Positions 9,479-21,508 of a stretch of DNA of 64,000 nt are shown here, piece after piece. The stretch lies in contig CM064664.1 in the NCBI GenBank assembly GCA_032717465.1, forward strand, positions 6,083,906 to 6,147,905, written 5' to 3'. Each line of letters starts with the position of its first letter. The stretch's first letter is position 1. Below the pieces are notes generated by a model. The model was not told the origin of the DNA. It was given only the letters and a program-made list of their open reading frames with translations, and ran no database searches. A program made the translations under genes and the position numbers. The DNA is from Coenobita brevimanus (Eukaryota; Arthropoda; Malacostraca; Decapoda; Coenobitidae).

Positions 9479-10509
9479 CAGATGGTGCGAAGGCTGCAGT
9501 GCGTGTGGATGGTGAAATAAGTGAATTTTTCTCTTTGAAAGTTGGTTTGAAACAGGGATGTGTCATGTCTCCATGGTTGTTCAATCTATACATGGATGGG
9601 GTAATAAAAGAGGTACAAGGTAAGGTAGTGGATGTTGGAGTGGCCCTGGTGAGAGAGGATAGTGTTTGGAAACTCCCTGTAGGCTACTGTTGTTTGCAGA
9701 TGATACTGTGTTGTTGAGTGAAGACGAAGGGGAGCTGCAAGGCTTGCTGGATGAGTTTGAGAGAGTGTGTAAGAAACGGAATTTAAAGGTGAATGTAGGG
9801 AAGAGTAAAGTGATGGTCTTTGAGAGAGGTGAAGTTAGTGAATGTACAGCGAGGTTGGATGGTGAGGAATTGGAAAATGTGAGTATGTTTAAGTACTTGG
9901 GTACTGTGATGAGTAAGGATGGAGGTTTGGAGGGTGAAGTGCTTGAAAGGGTACAGCAGGGAAGAAAGGTTGCTGGTTCTTTGAAAGCAGTGATAAGAAA
10001 CAGGGAAGTAAGCATGGAAGTGAAAAAGTTACTACATGACAGTATTGTGATACCAACTCTAACATACGGATGTGAAGCTTGGACATTGTTGGAAGGACAC
10101 AAGTCAAGAGTGAGAGCAGTGGAAATGAGTTATTTTAGAGGAGCCTGTGGAGTCATGTGGAAAGACAGGCTGACGAATGAGGATATAAAGGAGCATTGTG
10201 GTGTGGATGTGGATGTGATAGGAAGTGTTATGAGGAACACACTGAGGTGGTTTGGCCATGTGGAGAGGATGGAGGGTGAAAGACTGACGAAGAGAGTGTA
10301 TGTGAGTGAGGTGGAGGGGGGAAGAGGGAGGGGGAGGCCGAGGATGAGATGGAGGGATGGGGTGGAGAAGTATATGAGAGAGGGGGGTGTGAGTTGGGAG
10401 AAGGGCAGTGAAATGGCTGGGGACAGGGCGACTTGGAGGCGATTTGTTTGTGGCCACCCGAAACGGGATTGAGGCATCTGGCAATAGATAGATAGATAGA
10501 TAGATAGAT
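9479..10509 (+). pseudogene. RTE LINE copy 2, 5'-truncated, inside piggyBac 1
   Basis: The RT begins mid-domain (AAVRVDGEISEFFSLKVGLKQG). A small insertion near 9680 shifts the frame just before the FADD box (9693-9704), and the rest runs open to 10472 with the RTE C-terminus and ending GHPKRD. The (ATAG)n tail is at 10484-10509. The related piggyBac derivative has uninterrupted sequence after ATGTATTG at 36881-36888, which gives the empty-site state for the 5' junction. This copy is younger than the piggyBac it sits in. Confidence 0.88.
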
Positions 10510-10639
10510 TGCCGAGATTTTCTACATATAAAAAATTAGCATGTAAGTTAGCAGCAGTCAGCCTTAGTGTCATTGCCAACCCTTCCCTTCTCAGATATGC
10601 CACGGCATTTAGTTCCTTGTCCTCCGCTGTAGTGAAACC

Positions 10640-12851
10640 ATGTCGCACTCGCACCCCTACATTCCTGTCGCTTCTGCGCCCATTGTAAAGGGCCCCATGA
10701 CCTCTACCCCTAAGAAAAGTAGTGAGGGAAGCAGGAAAGGACTTAGTGACTCTGCAGTGGCACGCGAACTTGCAGAATTGTCCATAGTGATGATAGACAG
10801 TGATTTTGACGATTCGGGGGAATTGTGTGATGAGCCGGGTGAGGTTATCGTGCCAGAAAGTGCTAGTTCGAGTGCTTCAGTGTCGGAAGTAGTCTCTAGC
10901 TCCAAGGGAAAGGAGGCGTTAGTGCAGCAAGGCAAGGAATTTGGGAAGGGAGTGAAAAGGCGGCGTGTTAGCCCCAGAATAATGCCCCCGCGTGACCCAG
11001 CCCGCCATGAGTCCCGAGTGCATTCACCTCCCCGTTCCCCAAGCCCCACTTCACTCATTTCTTCCCCATCGTCGGCTGAGTTATCTCCGAAGTCTTCGTC
11101 GTCGGAGTCACCACTAGCATCAACAGTGGAGGCAGGCCGTAGAGGAAGAGGTAAATCCAGGACTGTGAAAAGTAGTGTTGTTAGTAGGGTAAGGGCTGCT
11201 AGTGCTGTATGGCAACCCAGGGTCAGTGTGAGTGACCTTGAACGAGATAAACCTGCCTCACAGCTAACCACCACCACCACCACCGCCGCCACCCGCCCTA
11301 CACCGCCACGACAGGGAATCCTGGACGGAAGGGTTAGATTTTGTGCCTGAAAATTAGGTATTTGATGAGAGCTCCTCAGGAGTTCAGCCTGCCTTCACTA
11401 TTGACGAAAATGCTGAGTGTGTGGACTACCTTTTGGCCTTCCTAGATGACAAAGTCATGCAGCACATATGTGATGAGACCAACAGGTATGAATCACAACG
11501 TGCTGCAAGTGGTACAGGTGCAGCCAAGATGCAACAGTGGTCCATGCTGGGAATGCTGGAGCTGTATGTGTTCTTTGCCCTCATGCTTTTCATGCCACAC
11601 TCCAAGAAGCATGAGTTGGAAGAATACTGGTCCATGGACCCCTTACTACCCTCACCCACCTTCAATAAGTACATGGCCAGAGATCGCTTCCGGAACATCA
11701 TGGGAAACCTGCACTTTGCCGACAACGATATACCTTCCCAAACCGACCCACTCTGGAAGATCCGGGAGATTCTGAGCAGAATGAAGGATAAGTTTATGTC
11801 ATTCTTCCACCCCTTTCAGAAGGTTGTCATTGACGAATCCTTGGTTTTGTTTAGAGGACGTCTTCGGTTTGTTCAGTACATTCCAAGCAAACGCCATCAC
11901 TTTGGAATTAAGTTCTTTGTACTGTGCGACTGTAAGAAGGGGTACATCCTTGACTTCGTCATTTATTCAGCCAGCAGTGTCGATCTGGATAAAACACACC
12001 CCCTTGGCTTCTCAGGCTGTGTAGTGAAAGTGCTCCTTGAAAAGTATATTGGTGGGAATCATGTGCTGTATACAGACAACTACTATACAGCACCGAAACT
12101 TGCCAAATACCTTTCTGAGCACGGCATTGGCTCCTGCGGCACTGTCAAAAGTAATCGTGCCCACTTCCCCAAATTCACAGAGGCAGGAACCTCGCAGCGA
12201 GGAGATGTGCACCTACGCAAGTCTGAGAAGATGCTGGCAATACGGTGGCATGACAAGAGGGTCGTTCACATGCTCACCACCGTACATAAGGGGGAGATGA
12301 CAAACAGTGGGAAGGTCGACCGTAGGACAGGCGAACCTGTGATGAAACCTGATGCTGTGTTGGACTACAATATCAACATGTGGCTGGTGGACAAGTCCGA
12401 CATGATGATTGGTGAGATCGACTGCCTCAGGAAGAATACTAGGTGGTAAAGGAAAGTTTTTCTGCATCTCATAGATATGACGATGCTGAACGCCTTCATC
12501 CTGTACAAGATGAAGGTCAAGCCACCCAAGTCCTTCTCCCTGAGGTTATTCACCTGGACTTGTGTCCAGCAGCTGCTGGAAAGATATGGTAGGGTGACAG
12601 CAGCAACTCCAAGGTGCCATCCAGTAACACTTCCCGACCGACTTGAGCAGAGGGCGTATATGGATCGGCACAGACGTGAGCTTATGCCTGCCACAGGGAA
12701 AAGGAAGGCTGCAATTCGCAGGTGTCAGGTGTGTGCACATACCACCCGCCGCACACCTGAGCACAAACGCACCTCTTGGCAATGCGCTGAGTGCCAGGTT
12801 CCCCTCTGTGTTACCTGCTTCTTCGATTACCACAGCCAGAAGCAGTTCTAA
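10640..12851 (+). pseudogene. piggyBac (PGBD4-like) transposase
   Basis: An ATG at 10640 starts a Ser/Pro-rich, charged N-terminus. A frameshift near 11310 moves into the core, a TAG follows at 11355-11357, and the frame is then open to a TAA at 12447-12449 and reads on to 12851. The three catalytic Asp positions are present: VIDESLVLFRGR (11832-11834), LYTDNYYTAP (12075-12077) and WLVDKSDMM (12390-12392, with a nearby Asp at 12399-12401). The C-terminus has the piggyBac cysteine-rich domain (CQVCAHTT, then CAECQVPLCVTCFFDYH). Transposases of this family cut and paste at TTAA. Two stops and one frameshift make this copy inactive, but the core looks lightly decayed. Confidence 0.9.
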
Positions 12852-13694
12852 CAGTGCAAGTGTGAAAGGAGAATAATATGGAAATAATGTGTAAATAATG
12901 TGTAAATAGCAAGTGAAAGCAATGGATGTTCAGTATATATGATTGAACAGTGTATTATAGTTTTATCTTACTGAAAGTGACAGTGAATAACATAGTGTAA
13001 GTAAAATAGAAGGGTGAATATTGAAAATAGAATAGAAAATGTAAATAGTAATTTAAGTAATTAGTAATATAAGAATATGAGTACAAATAACTTATGTTAT
13101 AACAGTGAAAGTGAATCCGTGGCTCTCTACGTATTTTACTGAATGAAAAATTGAATGACTTCAGTGACAATAAACTAATACTACTGAAGGAAACTTATGG
13201 AGAAAGACTCCAGATATATATAAGTGTGATATAGTAACAGAAGTATAAAGTGTGAGGGGTTTTATGAATAATAAATGACAGAGTACCAAGAGCGAACTAG
13301 CGCAAGTGCGACGATCAGACGCGCTTGTAATTTCCATTGCTTTCACAGTGTTTATTTTTTGGAGTATGGATCCTAAACTACTTGAAAATCATAGAGTAGT
13401 GTTTATAGTGTTACTATCTGGCTGTGGTAATCATATTACCGGTTGTCGGGAAGTGTAAAGTGGAGACTTCGTTACCCAACTTCAGAGGTCTCCACAAGTC
13501 CTACGGTAACCGACGAAGGCTCAACAAACATTCCAGGTGAAAGCTGAAGGTATGTGCCATAAGCATATTTAATGTTAATATTCTAGGACTAATAACTGAT
13601 TTTTGGCAAATATTTTTTGAGAGTCTGTTGGAGCCCGAATAACTCCGCAGGACACGCAAAACATTGATAAACATGCCCGCGGTGTAGGGGTTAA

Positions 13695-14261
13695 GCAGGT
13701 CTCCTGCCGGGCATCTTTCCTGATTAATTCAAGAGGAAAAAATAGCAATTTTCTGTCGTTCATCCGTAAAGTGTCTTTTAATGAAGATCTGATCGCACTG
13801 ATTGACCAATGAAATGAAGTCAATGCAATGTTTTTCTGTGCCAGAGAATTTCGGGGCAGTTTTATCCTCATGGTAAACGTAAATATGTGGGGATGTTTGA
13901 TCTGTGGTATTGGTTGCGTTATGCATTTCCACTGGTTGCTCTGTTAATTTAACTTGGACTTGTTTATCGTTGTGTAAGGGAATAGTGGAATTGGTTTCCT
14001 TGAACGAAGAACTCTATTAATTATATTTTCATAGGTATGCAAGTCAGAGATAAAGTTCTCACTCGTTACATCAGAGGGGGTTTGCCAATCACCATCATTA
14101 TCATCAAGAACTGAGGTATTTGTTTCTTTATCTATAGTTTAGGGTGAATTTTGTAGGGTGGGTGTGTTGCCCTGGTGCTCTCCTAATTGTGTATCTGCAG
14201 TGGCCACTAACTGTATATCATCTGGTAGTAACACAGGTGGAGGCAAAAATATTCCTCTCAT
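13695..14261 (-). pseudogene. Gypsy 1 gag, N-terminal part
   Basis: A minus-strand ATG at 14259-14261 starts MRGIFLPPPVLLPDD. A stop and a frameshift near 13950 follow, then MHNATNTTDQTSPHIYVYHE, the capsid-like motif APKFSGTEKHCIDFI and FTDERQKIAIF. The frame meets piggyBac 1 at TTAA 13691-13694 and resumes at 8886. Acidic N-terminus followed by a helical capsid is usual for Ty3/Gypsy Gag. The start codon is the first in frame and is my choice, not proven. Confidence 0.6.
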
Positions 14262-15808
14262 ATCACTCAGCTAAAAAGAATTCATGTTGCTAGGGTATGA
14301 TGTTGTGAAATACGTCTTTTGTTTATGTCCTAACTAAAAAGATGAGTAAATGAGTTGTAATAAATGATAGATAGTGAGTGTATATATAAAAATAAGTAAA
14401 GGAGTTGATTGGACCTAATTTAAGCACTGAGAAGAAATGAGTAAGTATAATTACACCCACTTGATACAGATGCCACTCAGATAGGCGTGTCGAAAGCAGC
14501 TGTCGAACTTTGAAGATAAATGCAGAGTTGAATGAAGATCTCCTCTCGATAATTCTAGGGCTGTGTTGATGGACGATATTACTCAGGAAATTCCATGGCC
14601 TGATAAACGTAGTGGTTAACAGCTGTAGTCACAGGCGAAGCTCAACATAGAATGTCGAATTCCCACACAGTTCTGTGGAATTAAATGAGTATGAGTAGGA
14701 GCTATGTGAATAATGAGTAACGAGTAGTGGGTGAGAAGTGCCTAGTGTCAGTTACACGTTGATTGGCGTGGCGTCATCTCAGCGAACACGCATGGCATCA
14801 TCTCAGCAGATACACATGGGGATTTTGGCTTCCCACACTGGTAACTATGGTGAGTAACTGATTAGCGATGAGTAACCTGAGTGAGGAAATGTGAGTAAGA
14901 TGAGTTATAAATGCGGCTCTGGTGTTTGCCATGTCGTCTTGACCTCTGTGTCAGCGATGGAGGTAAGGGGGGCGGTAGGAGAGAGGGTTGAGGTTCTAGT
15001 GCTTGTTGCTTTGGTCTTGCTTTTCGTTTACTTGTTTTGTTTTTTATTCTTCTTGCTAATACATGAAGTTGAGTGAAGAAGATTATAGAGTTGTTTTGTA
15101 GACTTGTTATTTGTAGTTAACTGTAGAGCTTGTTGATCCTCACTCGTAAATCATCATTGCTACACTATGCTCGTAGACTCGTAGACTTGTTCTTATTGTA
15201 TACTCGCTTGTGGTTACTTGATCGTAGAATTATAGTTTGGTGATAATGTAGAATCAGCTGCAGAACTGGAGCTAATCTTGGTTACAGTTTCACCTGCTTT
15301 TGTAGAAATGATGGTTCATAGGCATAGAGTGGATTGTTACTGTCATCATTTATTGTAGAAAGTTCGTACCTTCTTGTAGTGTGTTTTGTAGATCAGTTAT
15401 ACATATATTAGACTCGTGGATGAGGGGTTGTTATACGTGGCATTTTTGTAAGTAGGTAATCATTGTTCCCTTTTGTCATGCAATGACAGGAGAGGTAAAG
15501 ATTATTATGAGACTATTTTTATTTGTCTTCGATATATTAAAGTCTCTCACACGTGATTGAAGTATAGAGTCCCGCTAGCTACCTCCCTGTCTCTCTCTAT
15601 ATCTCTCTGCCACATTCTCGTCCCTATTGCTAGCCTCCTTCTCCCTACTACCTGTTGGTTGTATGGCTCGCCCCTTTTTGAGCTCTGATTCCTACATTGT
15701 TGTTTAGAGGAGGTCATGTCACGTGTGCTATACTGATGTGGAAGCTTCTAGAACACTGTATGTCTGTGTGTATGTTCAGCTTCTGGTGCATGACCAGCAT
15801 TCCTTCAC
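14262..15808 (-). other. Gypsy 1 leader and probable 5' LTR, unresolved
   Basis: Non-coding sequence upstream of gag. It contains a short tandem duplication (GCATCATCTCAGC-like, about 14770-14815) and a pyrimidine tract at 15585-15605. The partner 3' LTR is outside the window, so LTR edges, primer-binding site and promoter cannot be set by comparison. Confidence 0.35.
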
Positions 15809-15812
15809 TTAA

Positions 15813-17180
15813 CCCCTTAAGTCAACTGATGCGATTTGAGTTTTATGCCAAAATGCCTAATCGCATCAATTGAATGTGGCCTGTAAAAAACTGCGGAGCG
15901 CTTGCTCCACCCCGATTATGACGTACAACAGGCCCCCGAGTGTCAGGCCTGATGTACGTACCTGTTTCATATTATTTCTACTTCTTCAAATTTTTACACC
16001 TCACTCTGTTCATTTCTCACTTTGCACCTACCAGTTTCTGTACATACATAGTTGGAGAATGCTGTACGTTGTACTACATACAACACATCTTTTTTTTTTT
16101 TTTTTTAATTCTCCCTACCTGCCCAGATTAGCACCTCTGAGTAGTGTTCATCTGTGTTAGTTTTCGAAAGACTATGAGGCCTTGTAGGGCTACTCCCCGC
16201 ACCTGTTTTGTTTCCCCACACCTACAAACATACCTGTTTCCATTGCTGATGTGATAAATTCCATTAAAATGGAGAAGTTTCCACAAGAGAATTTGGTTGT
16301 TGCCAAAATTGTAATGATAAGTGTGATGAAGAGTAATGAATATGTGATAATTGTAATGGTAAGTGTGATAAATGTGTAATGATAAGTTAGGAATAAAAAC
16401 AGAAATTGGAAACATTGTTTTTTTTTTCTTTTCTTATGCATGCATCTATGGCATTATCCAACTTTATTTTGATGTCCTTGATGGGTATAAACATTTATAT
16501 GCGTCTGTGTTGGTTTTGGAATGGCTATGAGGCCTTGTAGGGCTACTCGCTACACCTACATACATATCTGTTTTTATGGCTGGCATGACAAATCCCATTG
16601 AAATGGAGGGTTTCCACAAGAGAATTTGGTTGTTGTCAAAATTTTTCTCCCCAAGTACCACCAAGGCCTTGTAGGCCTACTCCCTACACTAGTTATCTCC
16701 CCACACCTACATACGCACCTGCTTTAACGGTAGATGTTACAGAACACACTGAAGTGCTTTCCTTTCATGCGAAAAGCTGGTTATTTCCAACCCCCGTACC
16801 TATAGGCCTACTCTTCACAGCCTACTTTATCTCCCCACAGTCTAGTAATCTCACCACACTTACATACACCTGTTTTCATGGTTGGTGTGACAAAACACTT
16901 TGAAATGACCTGTTTCAATAAGAAAAATAGGTAGTTATAAAAATTTTCATGTTTTCGATTGTTTTTGAGGGGTACGTATCATAAACTTTTTTTTTATCTT
17001 TGATGCACGATTGTGTGGTAACCATTAGGCCTACAGGGGTATGGATTACTTTGTCACATGTGTAAATTCTTCCTCTTTAGTCAGAACATAGTCAATTTGC
17101 CCTTGGTGAAAGTCACAAAAACACTCCCAAATTGTGGTTGTGGGAGGTACCCTGCATGAAACAATTGCGGTCTTAAGGGG
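15813..17180. mobile_element. TTAA element E (1368 bp) with internal repeats
   Basis: Flanked by TTAA at 15809-15812 and 17181-17184, with perfect 9-bp outer termini CCCCTTAAG read inward from both ends. About four diverged direct repeats of 130-150 bp lie inside (about 16165, 16520, 16650 and 16797), each with a GGCCT..TAGG.CTACTC block and CCACA..TACATAC..ACCTG. No coding region is supported. T-runs occur at 16090-16106 and 16416-16426. Subterminal motifs repeat at 44 bp (left, TCAACTG/TCAATTG) and 33 bp (right, ACCGCAATTG/ACCACAATTT). Confidence 0.75.
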
Positions 17181-17184
17181 TTAA

Positions 17185-17373
17185 AAAGTTGCAAGCAAAT
17201 TTCCTTTTCCCACCCCTTGTCTGGTGCTCTGTCTATCTATCTATCTATCTATCTATCTATCCATCATGCTATCTATTATGATCTGTATTTATAATATGGA
17301 GTCCTGATACGTCAATGGGACTGACAGTGACAAAACGTGTGGACGTATATATACGTCAATGGGACGTGGTGGG
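17185..17373 (+). mobile_element. remnant right end of a TTAA MITE with (TCTA)n
   Basis: A TCTA microsatellite at 17233-17262 precedes a terminus that ends GTGGTGGG and a TTAA (17374-17377). ACGTCAATGGGA occurs twice, 43 bp apart, and the stretch resembles the right end of MITE copy A3 at 27850-27919. The matching left end was not found. It abuts Gypsy 2. Confidence 0.6.
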
Positions 17374-17377
17374 TTAA

Positions 17378-19263
17378 CTAAATCTTGAGTAACATTTATC
17401 TGGATGGACGAATGCAAGAGATCCTTTGAACATCTCAAGTCTTGGCTCATGAACGCCCCTGTCTTAGTTAAAACTCAGGTAGAACGACCATTTATTCTCA
17501 CTACAGATTCTAGTAACACTCATGTTGGTGGAGTCCTGAGCCAGATTTAATCAGATGGTTCCAACAAGCCAATTGGGTATTTCTCAAAAAAAAGTTGAAC
17601 CCCTGTGAGAATCGATATTCAGCAACAGATAAAGAAGCCCTAGCTGTAGTCCTTGCATGTCGTAACTTCCATCATTATCTGATGGGTACCCATTTTACCA
17701 TAGTTACTGATCACCAACCTTTCACTAGTATATTCAAGCGGAAGACTAAATCGCCTCGAATGAATTGATGGCTCCTAGAAATGCGAGAATATAACTGTGA
17801 CATCCAGTATCTCAAGGGCAAAAACAGTTTTGTAGCAGATCAGTTGTCACGCCCAGTTTGAGTACTTGTCTGTCCACTTGAAACCACCTGGCTTGGGTTA
17901 AATCGAGAACAAATGAAGGCTCGTCAAAGAGAAGAACCTGTGTGGGGAGAACTAGCACAGTATCTCGGAGGTGGTAGTGTTTCCACCAAAAGACTATAAA
18001 AAACCACCTTAGATCAGTTTGCCTTAATAGATATAGTGTTATATTTTGTGCAGGAGAAGGCAGATGGTAGTCTTCATTACAGCCTTATAGTCCCTCATGC
18101 CTTAGTTGTACAGGCCCTTTAACATGCACATGAGTTAACTGCTTTTCTAGGACAAAAGAAAACTATCAAAAACGCAGAAGAACTGTATTACTGACAAAAA
18201 TCTTAAGGTTGATGTGTGTGAATATGTCAAAAAATGTGTAGCTTGTCCGAGATTCAAAAAGAACACTGGACTGCAGCAGCAGTGGAAGGAATTGCCTCCA
18301 GTGTAGAAGCCGCTGGAAAGGACTGGGATAGATATTACTGATATGGTTGCTGGAGTCCAGGGCTACCATTATGTTCTTTCAGTAGTGGACTATTATAGCT
18401 GATTCGTTAGGTTCTTCCCCTTCAAAACAAAACAAGCCACACATATCGTAGACAAAGTCGGGCAGTATGTGGCAGATTATAGCACACCTCGCAGTATCGT
18501 CCCGGACAACGGAGGCGAGTTCACCAGCAGAGACTTTCATCAATGCTGCCAGCGACACCAAATCACCCTCTACTACAGGACCCCCTATCATCTCCAAAAG
18601 AATGGCATCACCGAGTGGATGCATTGGACCCTGAAGTCGGTCCTCTCTGCCCTATGTCAGGGACACCCTCTCCAATGGCCCCAGCTGCTCCAGCCATGTA
18701 AGATCGTCATGAGTTAGGCAGTTCATACATCCACAAGACAGCAACCCTACTTTGCCTTCTCTCACCATCCACCTAGGTTGGTTGTTGCACTCTTACCCTC
18801 TGTCGACGGTGAGGAAGACAAGATGGCTGTCACCCATGCTCCCATTCGGGAAACGCATCGGGAGATGACGCTTTGGTATAGAGACTTTGCTCGCTGAAAG
18901 TGGAAGAATCAAACAGTTGGAGTTGGAGCCCTTGTACAGATTAAGAAGGAAACTGTGGCACCTGGTATGTGTCGAAAACTTAATGTGAAATGGGATGGTC
19001 CGTATCGTGTAGTGGAAGTGTTGATGGACGGAAGTGTGTACGTGGTAGAAAATTTTTTCATGGGGAAAAGGGTACACAGAGCTGCAAGACAAGTGAAGCC
19101 CTATTATGGAGGTGAAGAGTGGCTCTTAGAACCCCTGGAAGAGGTCTTTGAACCTGATCTGACTGATGAACAATTACCACCCCGTGAAAGATGCCCTCCC
19201 CAGAGTCTTATTGAAGAATGTTTAGTGTCGAAGCTGGTTATTGCAGTACTAAGAGATGGATAG
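17378..19263 (+). pseudogene. Ty3/Gypsy retrotransposon 2, RNase H and integrase remnant
   Basis: RNase H: MDECKRSFEHLKSWL, LTTDSSNTHVGGVLSQ, YSATDKEALAVVLACRNF, TIVTDHQPFTSIF and FVADQLSRP. Integrase: a degraded zinc region, DITDMVAG, SVVDYYS, SIVPDNGGEFTS, then after stops VGALVQIKKETVAPGM and the GPY/F module KWDGPYRVVEVL, ending at a stop at 19263. At least eight in-frame stops are present, so it is dead. RT, protease and gag are missing to the left, where a TTAA terminus abuts. It is a different lineage from Gypsy 1 and lies on the opposite strand. Confidence 0.85.
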
Positions 19264-20613
19264 GGAAATGTGTATGGGTCAGACTGTCTGACTATTGACT
19301 GTGACAATTTAGAGTTCAAAAGAAGTTTCATCTATCGAAAGTTCAGAGAGTTTCATCTTGTGTATAGAATTCATAGGAGTTTGGGGTATTTGGCACAGCC
19401 CAGTTCAGTGAAAAATTAGGTTACCTTAATTCGAGGGGCAGTGTGCACCTACCTCCTCAAGATACACTCAACACAGTTTAGGGTGAAACAGTGACTTTGG
19501 GACCTGACAGGTGCTCGTCAATTGCTGGGTGGAGAGCTGGAAGCATAAGAATGAATGGATAAGAATGTGAATCCGATTAGTCTGCATGTTGTGTGAATGG
19601 GAAGCGCCCCTAGGACAATTCTGGCAGCAAGAGTATGGGTTAGTCCAAATGAGATGACTATGTTGCCACCCAGGCAGGAGATTGGCTGGGGCACACCTCT
19701 CCACTGGATCTCGAGAGTTTACCGTGACAGAGAAGCGACCCCCTGGGGTACATGATTTTACTTGTGGACTGACAGATGCCACTTATTGGGGTAAAAGAGA
19801 TAAGTTCATAGAGAGATTCACAGTCAAATTTGGTGAGTCCGTCCCATCCGCACACACGTCCCTAGGAAATTTTGATGAATGATTTGAATATTGACTTCCG
19901 ATGTTAAATTTTTTTTCCCAGAGGAAGGACTCGTGTAGTGCCATAATTTTAAGCATTAGTATAAGTTGCATGAGTTAGTATTGTAAGTGGAGTCTTAGGT
20001 AATATTAATTATAGTCTGTACAGTTCATGATTTAGCCATTAATATCTATATTTAAGTTTAGTCTTAATTGATATTCATAATGTGAGCATGATTTAGTTAT
20101 TGATAGTACCAAGTTGAGTTCTGATGTGAATATGATTAAGGTTTATATATAATGAACCAGCGGTTATTAACAAAGAAGTATAACCACGGAAGTTTAGTAG
20201 AGATTAAAAATCGCGAATGTCAACCTTTGTATTCCGATCTTGAAATTTCTGTGTCAGTGTTAATAGTGTTCCCCGTTTTGAACTATGGAGTGGTGAATTG
20301 AGAATGTCTGAAGTAAGATTATTGATGATAATCATTAATGAAGTGCGAAATTATGTTACTGGAGTCTTGTTTACAGTCGTGTAGGCATATAAACCAACAC
20401 GGGTAATAAAACTGTTCGAATTCCTAATTAATTTGGCTTCATTATGATTAAAGTTCCTGTACGCCTGTTACAAAAATTGTAAACATCGTAAGTCAATTTT
20501 ATATGTATTTTGAGTGCAAACGTATATCTATTCTTTGAAGATCTAATAGAAACAAAATATTACAAAGTAATCAGTTAAAGTTTTAGCCAATTCCTGAACA
20601 CTGTCTTGTTGAG

Positions 20614-20622
20614 TATAAAAAG
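20614..20622 (+). promoter_or_regulatory. TATA-like box in the presumed Gypsy 2 LTR
   Basis: TATAAAAAG is followed about 30 bp downstream by a CAGATCG stretch that could be the initiator. Its position upstream of GC-richer sequence fits an LTR promoter, but this is a motif match only. Confidence 0.4.
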
Positions 20623-20749
20623 ACGGAGCCGCGCCAAACAATTCAGATCGTCGCTCCTTTTCATCATTACAGAGCGTCCGTTCAAGCCACTGCCAAATGT
20701 CTCACACCTAATCACCCCCCCCCCTTTTTTCCTAGTTCATGAAACTTAA

Positions 20750-21508
20750 CCCGTCACGTCCCGAGGTTTTCCGCACCTCCGACATCCCCCAGTCCCGAGG
20801 TATTTTTTATTTTTTATTTTTGGGCTAAAACCTTCACTTTTGGTGAGAAACATCGAAAATTCATAGAGAAATCGCTCACCTGAGGTTTAAAAGACTCAAT
20901 CCAGGTAGGAGTTCCTCCTTACCTGACTGGGTTTTCTAACATGCTGGTACCAAAGAAAACGAGTTCTATGGGAGGGTAACTATTTTATCCACTCATAAAC
21001 GGTATTTATTTATTTACTTGGTACGAATTTATATGTAGTATAAGAGTATATTGGTTTTCAAGCAGTAATATAGGCATTATAAGCATTGTTTCACTCACTA
21101 ACTAATCACCATTCATGACCTTTTTTCTCCCACATTACCTGATCATCATTTCTGACTATTTCTTCCTCTAATGCTATGTAAACCATGTCCTCCACATTGT
21201 CATCGATTGGGGAATCACTCTGGCCCTGAATGTCTTTATTGGCCAGGTCACTGGTAACAGGTGAATTGCCGAGACAATGGCGTGAGGGGGGGAGGGGGGA
21301 GGTTATGCGGTGTAAGGCATTGTCCCTGCTTGGCATCTTGTAAAGGAATAGAGGAAGGTGTCCTGTGTATACATACGAAAAATCACGCGCAAAAATTGAA
21401 AATTGTGCAAATTAGGGACCTTGCAATTGAACGACGTACCGGTACATCGCCAGGACTGGCAAATGCAAATCGTTGCAACGTACCCATACGTCGACGGGAT
21501 GGGGCGGG
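20750..21508 (+). mobile_element. TTAA MITE family A, copy A2
   Basis: 759 bp, flanked by TTAA at 20746-20749 and 21509-21512. It shares with A1, A3 and A4 the block TTTTGGTGAGAAACATCG, CTCACCTGAGG and the TATTTATTTATTTACTTGG stretch. The right terminus reads GACGGGATGGGGCGGG. The insertion site is the presumed LTR of Gypsy 2. Confidence 0.88.

Larger units (their letters stand above)
8891..13690 (+). mobile_element. piggyBac element 1, structurally complete (4.8 kb)
   Basis: TTAA duplications flank it at 8887-8890 and 13691-13694. The termini match as inverted repeats: CCCCTTAACCGCGGGC on the left, and CCCCTACACCGCGGGC read inward from the right. The left end repeats the block CGGG.CGTCACTTT.GTGAT 44 bp further in, and the right end has a weaker repeat 33 bp in. 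It carries a piggyBac transposase pseudogene (10640-12851) and an RTE insertion (9479-10509) in its 5' leader. The 1.8-kb element at 36302-38080 is its deletion derivative. The host is Gypsy 1 gag. Confidence 0.92.
1397..14261 (-). mobile_element. Ty3/Gypsy retrotransposon 1, multiply interrupted
   Basis: On the minus strand the order is gag (14261 to about 7150), protease, RT, RNase H, integrase (to about 2640) and an unassigned ORF (1888-1433), which is the Ty3/Gypsy order. Insertions at 8891-13690, 7685-8574, 5930-6793 and 2187-2412 split it. Its 3' LTR lies left of RTE copy 1, outside the window, and the 5' LTR should lie within 14262-15808 but I could not fix its edges. Stops in gag, an RT catalytic substitution and an altered integrase glutamate show a dead copy. 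The coding segments are listed separately. Confidence 0.85.

Noticed and set aside
10130..10654. Minus-strand frames across RTE copy 2 and the transposase N-terminus (9581-10654, 10657-11292)
   Set aside because: They mirror the plus-strand coding sequence, including a Val-rich run opposite an ACC repeat; no independent support.
16128..16664. Tyr/His-rich minus-strand ORFs inside TTAA element E
   Set aside because: They follow the internal repeats and AT-rich sequence; no conserved domain or codon pattern.
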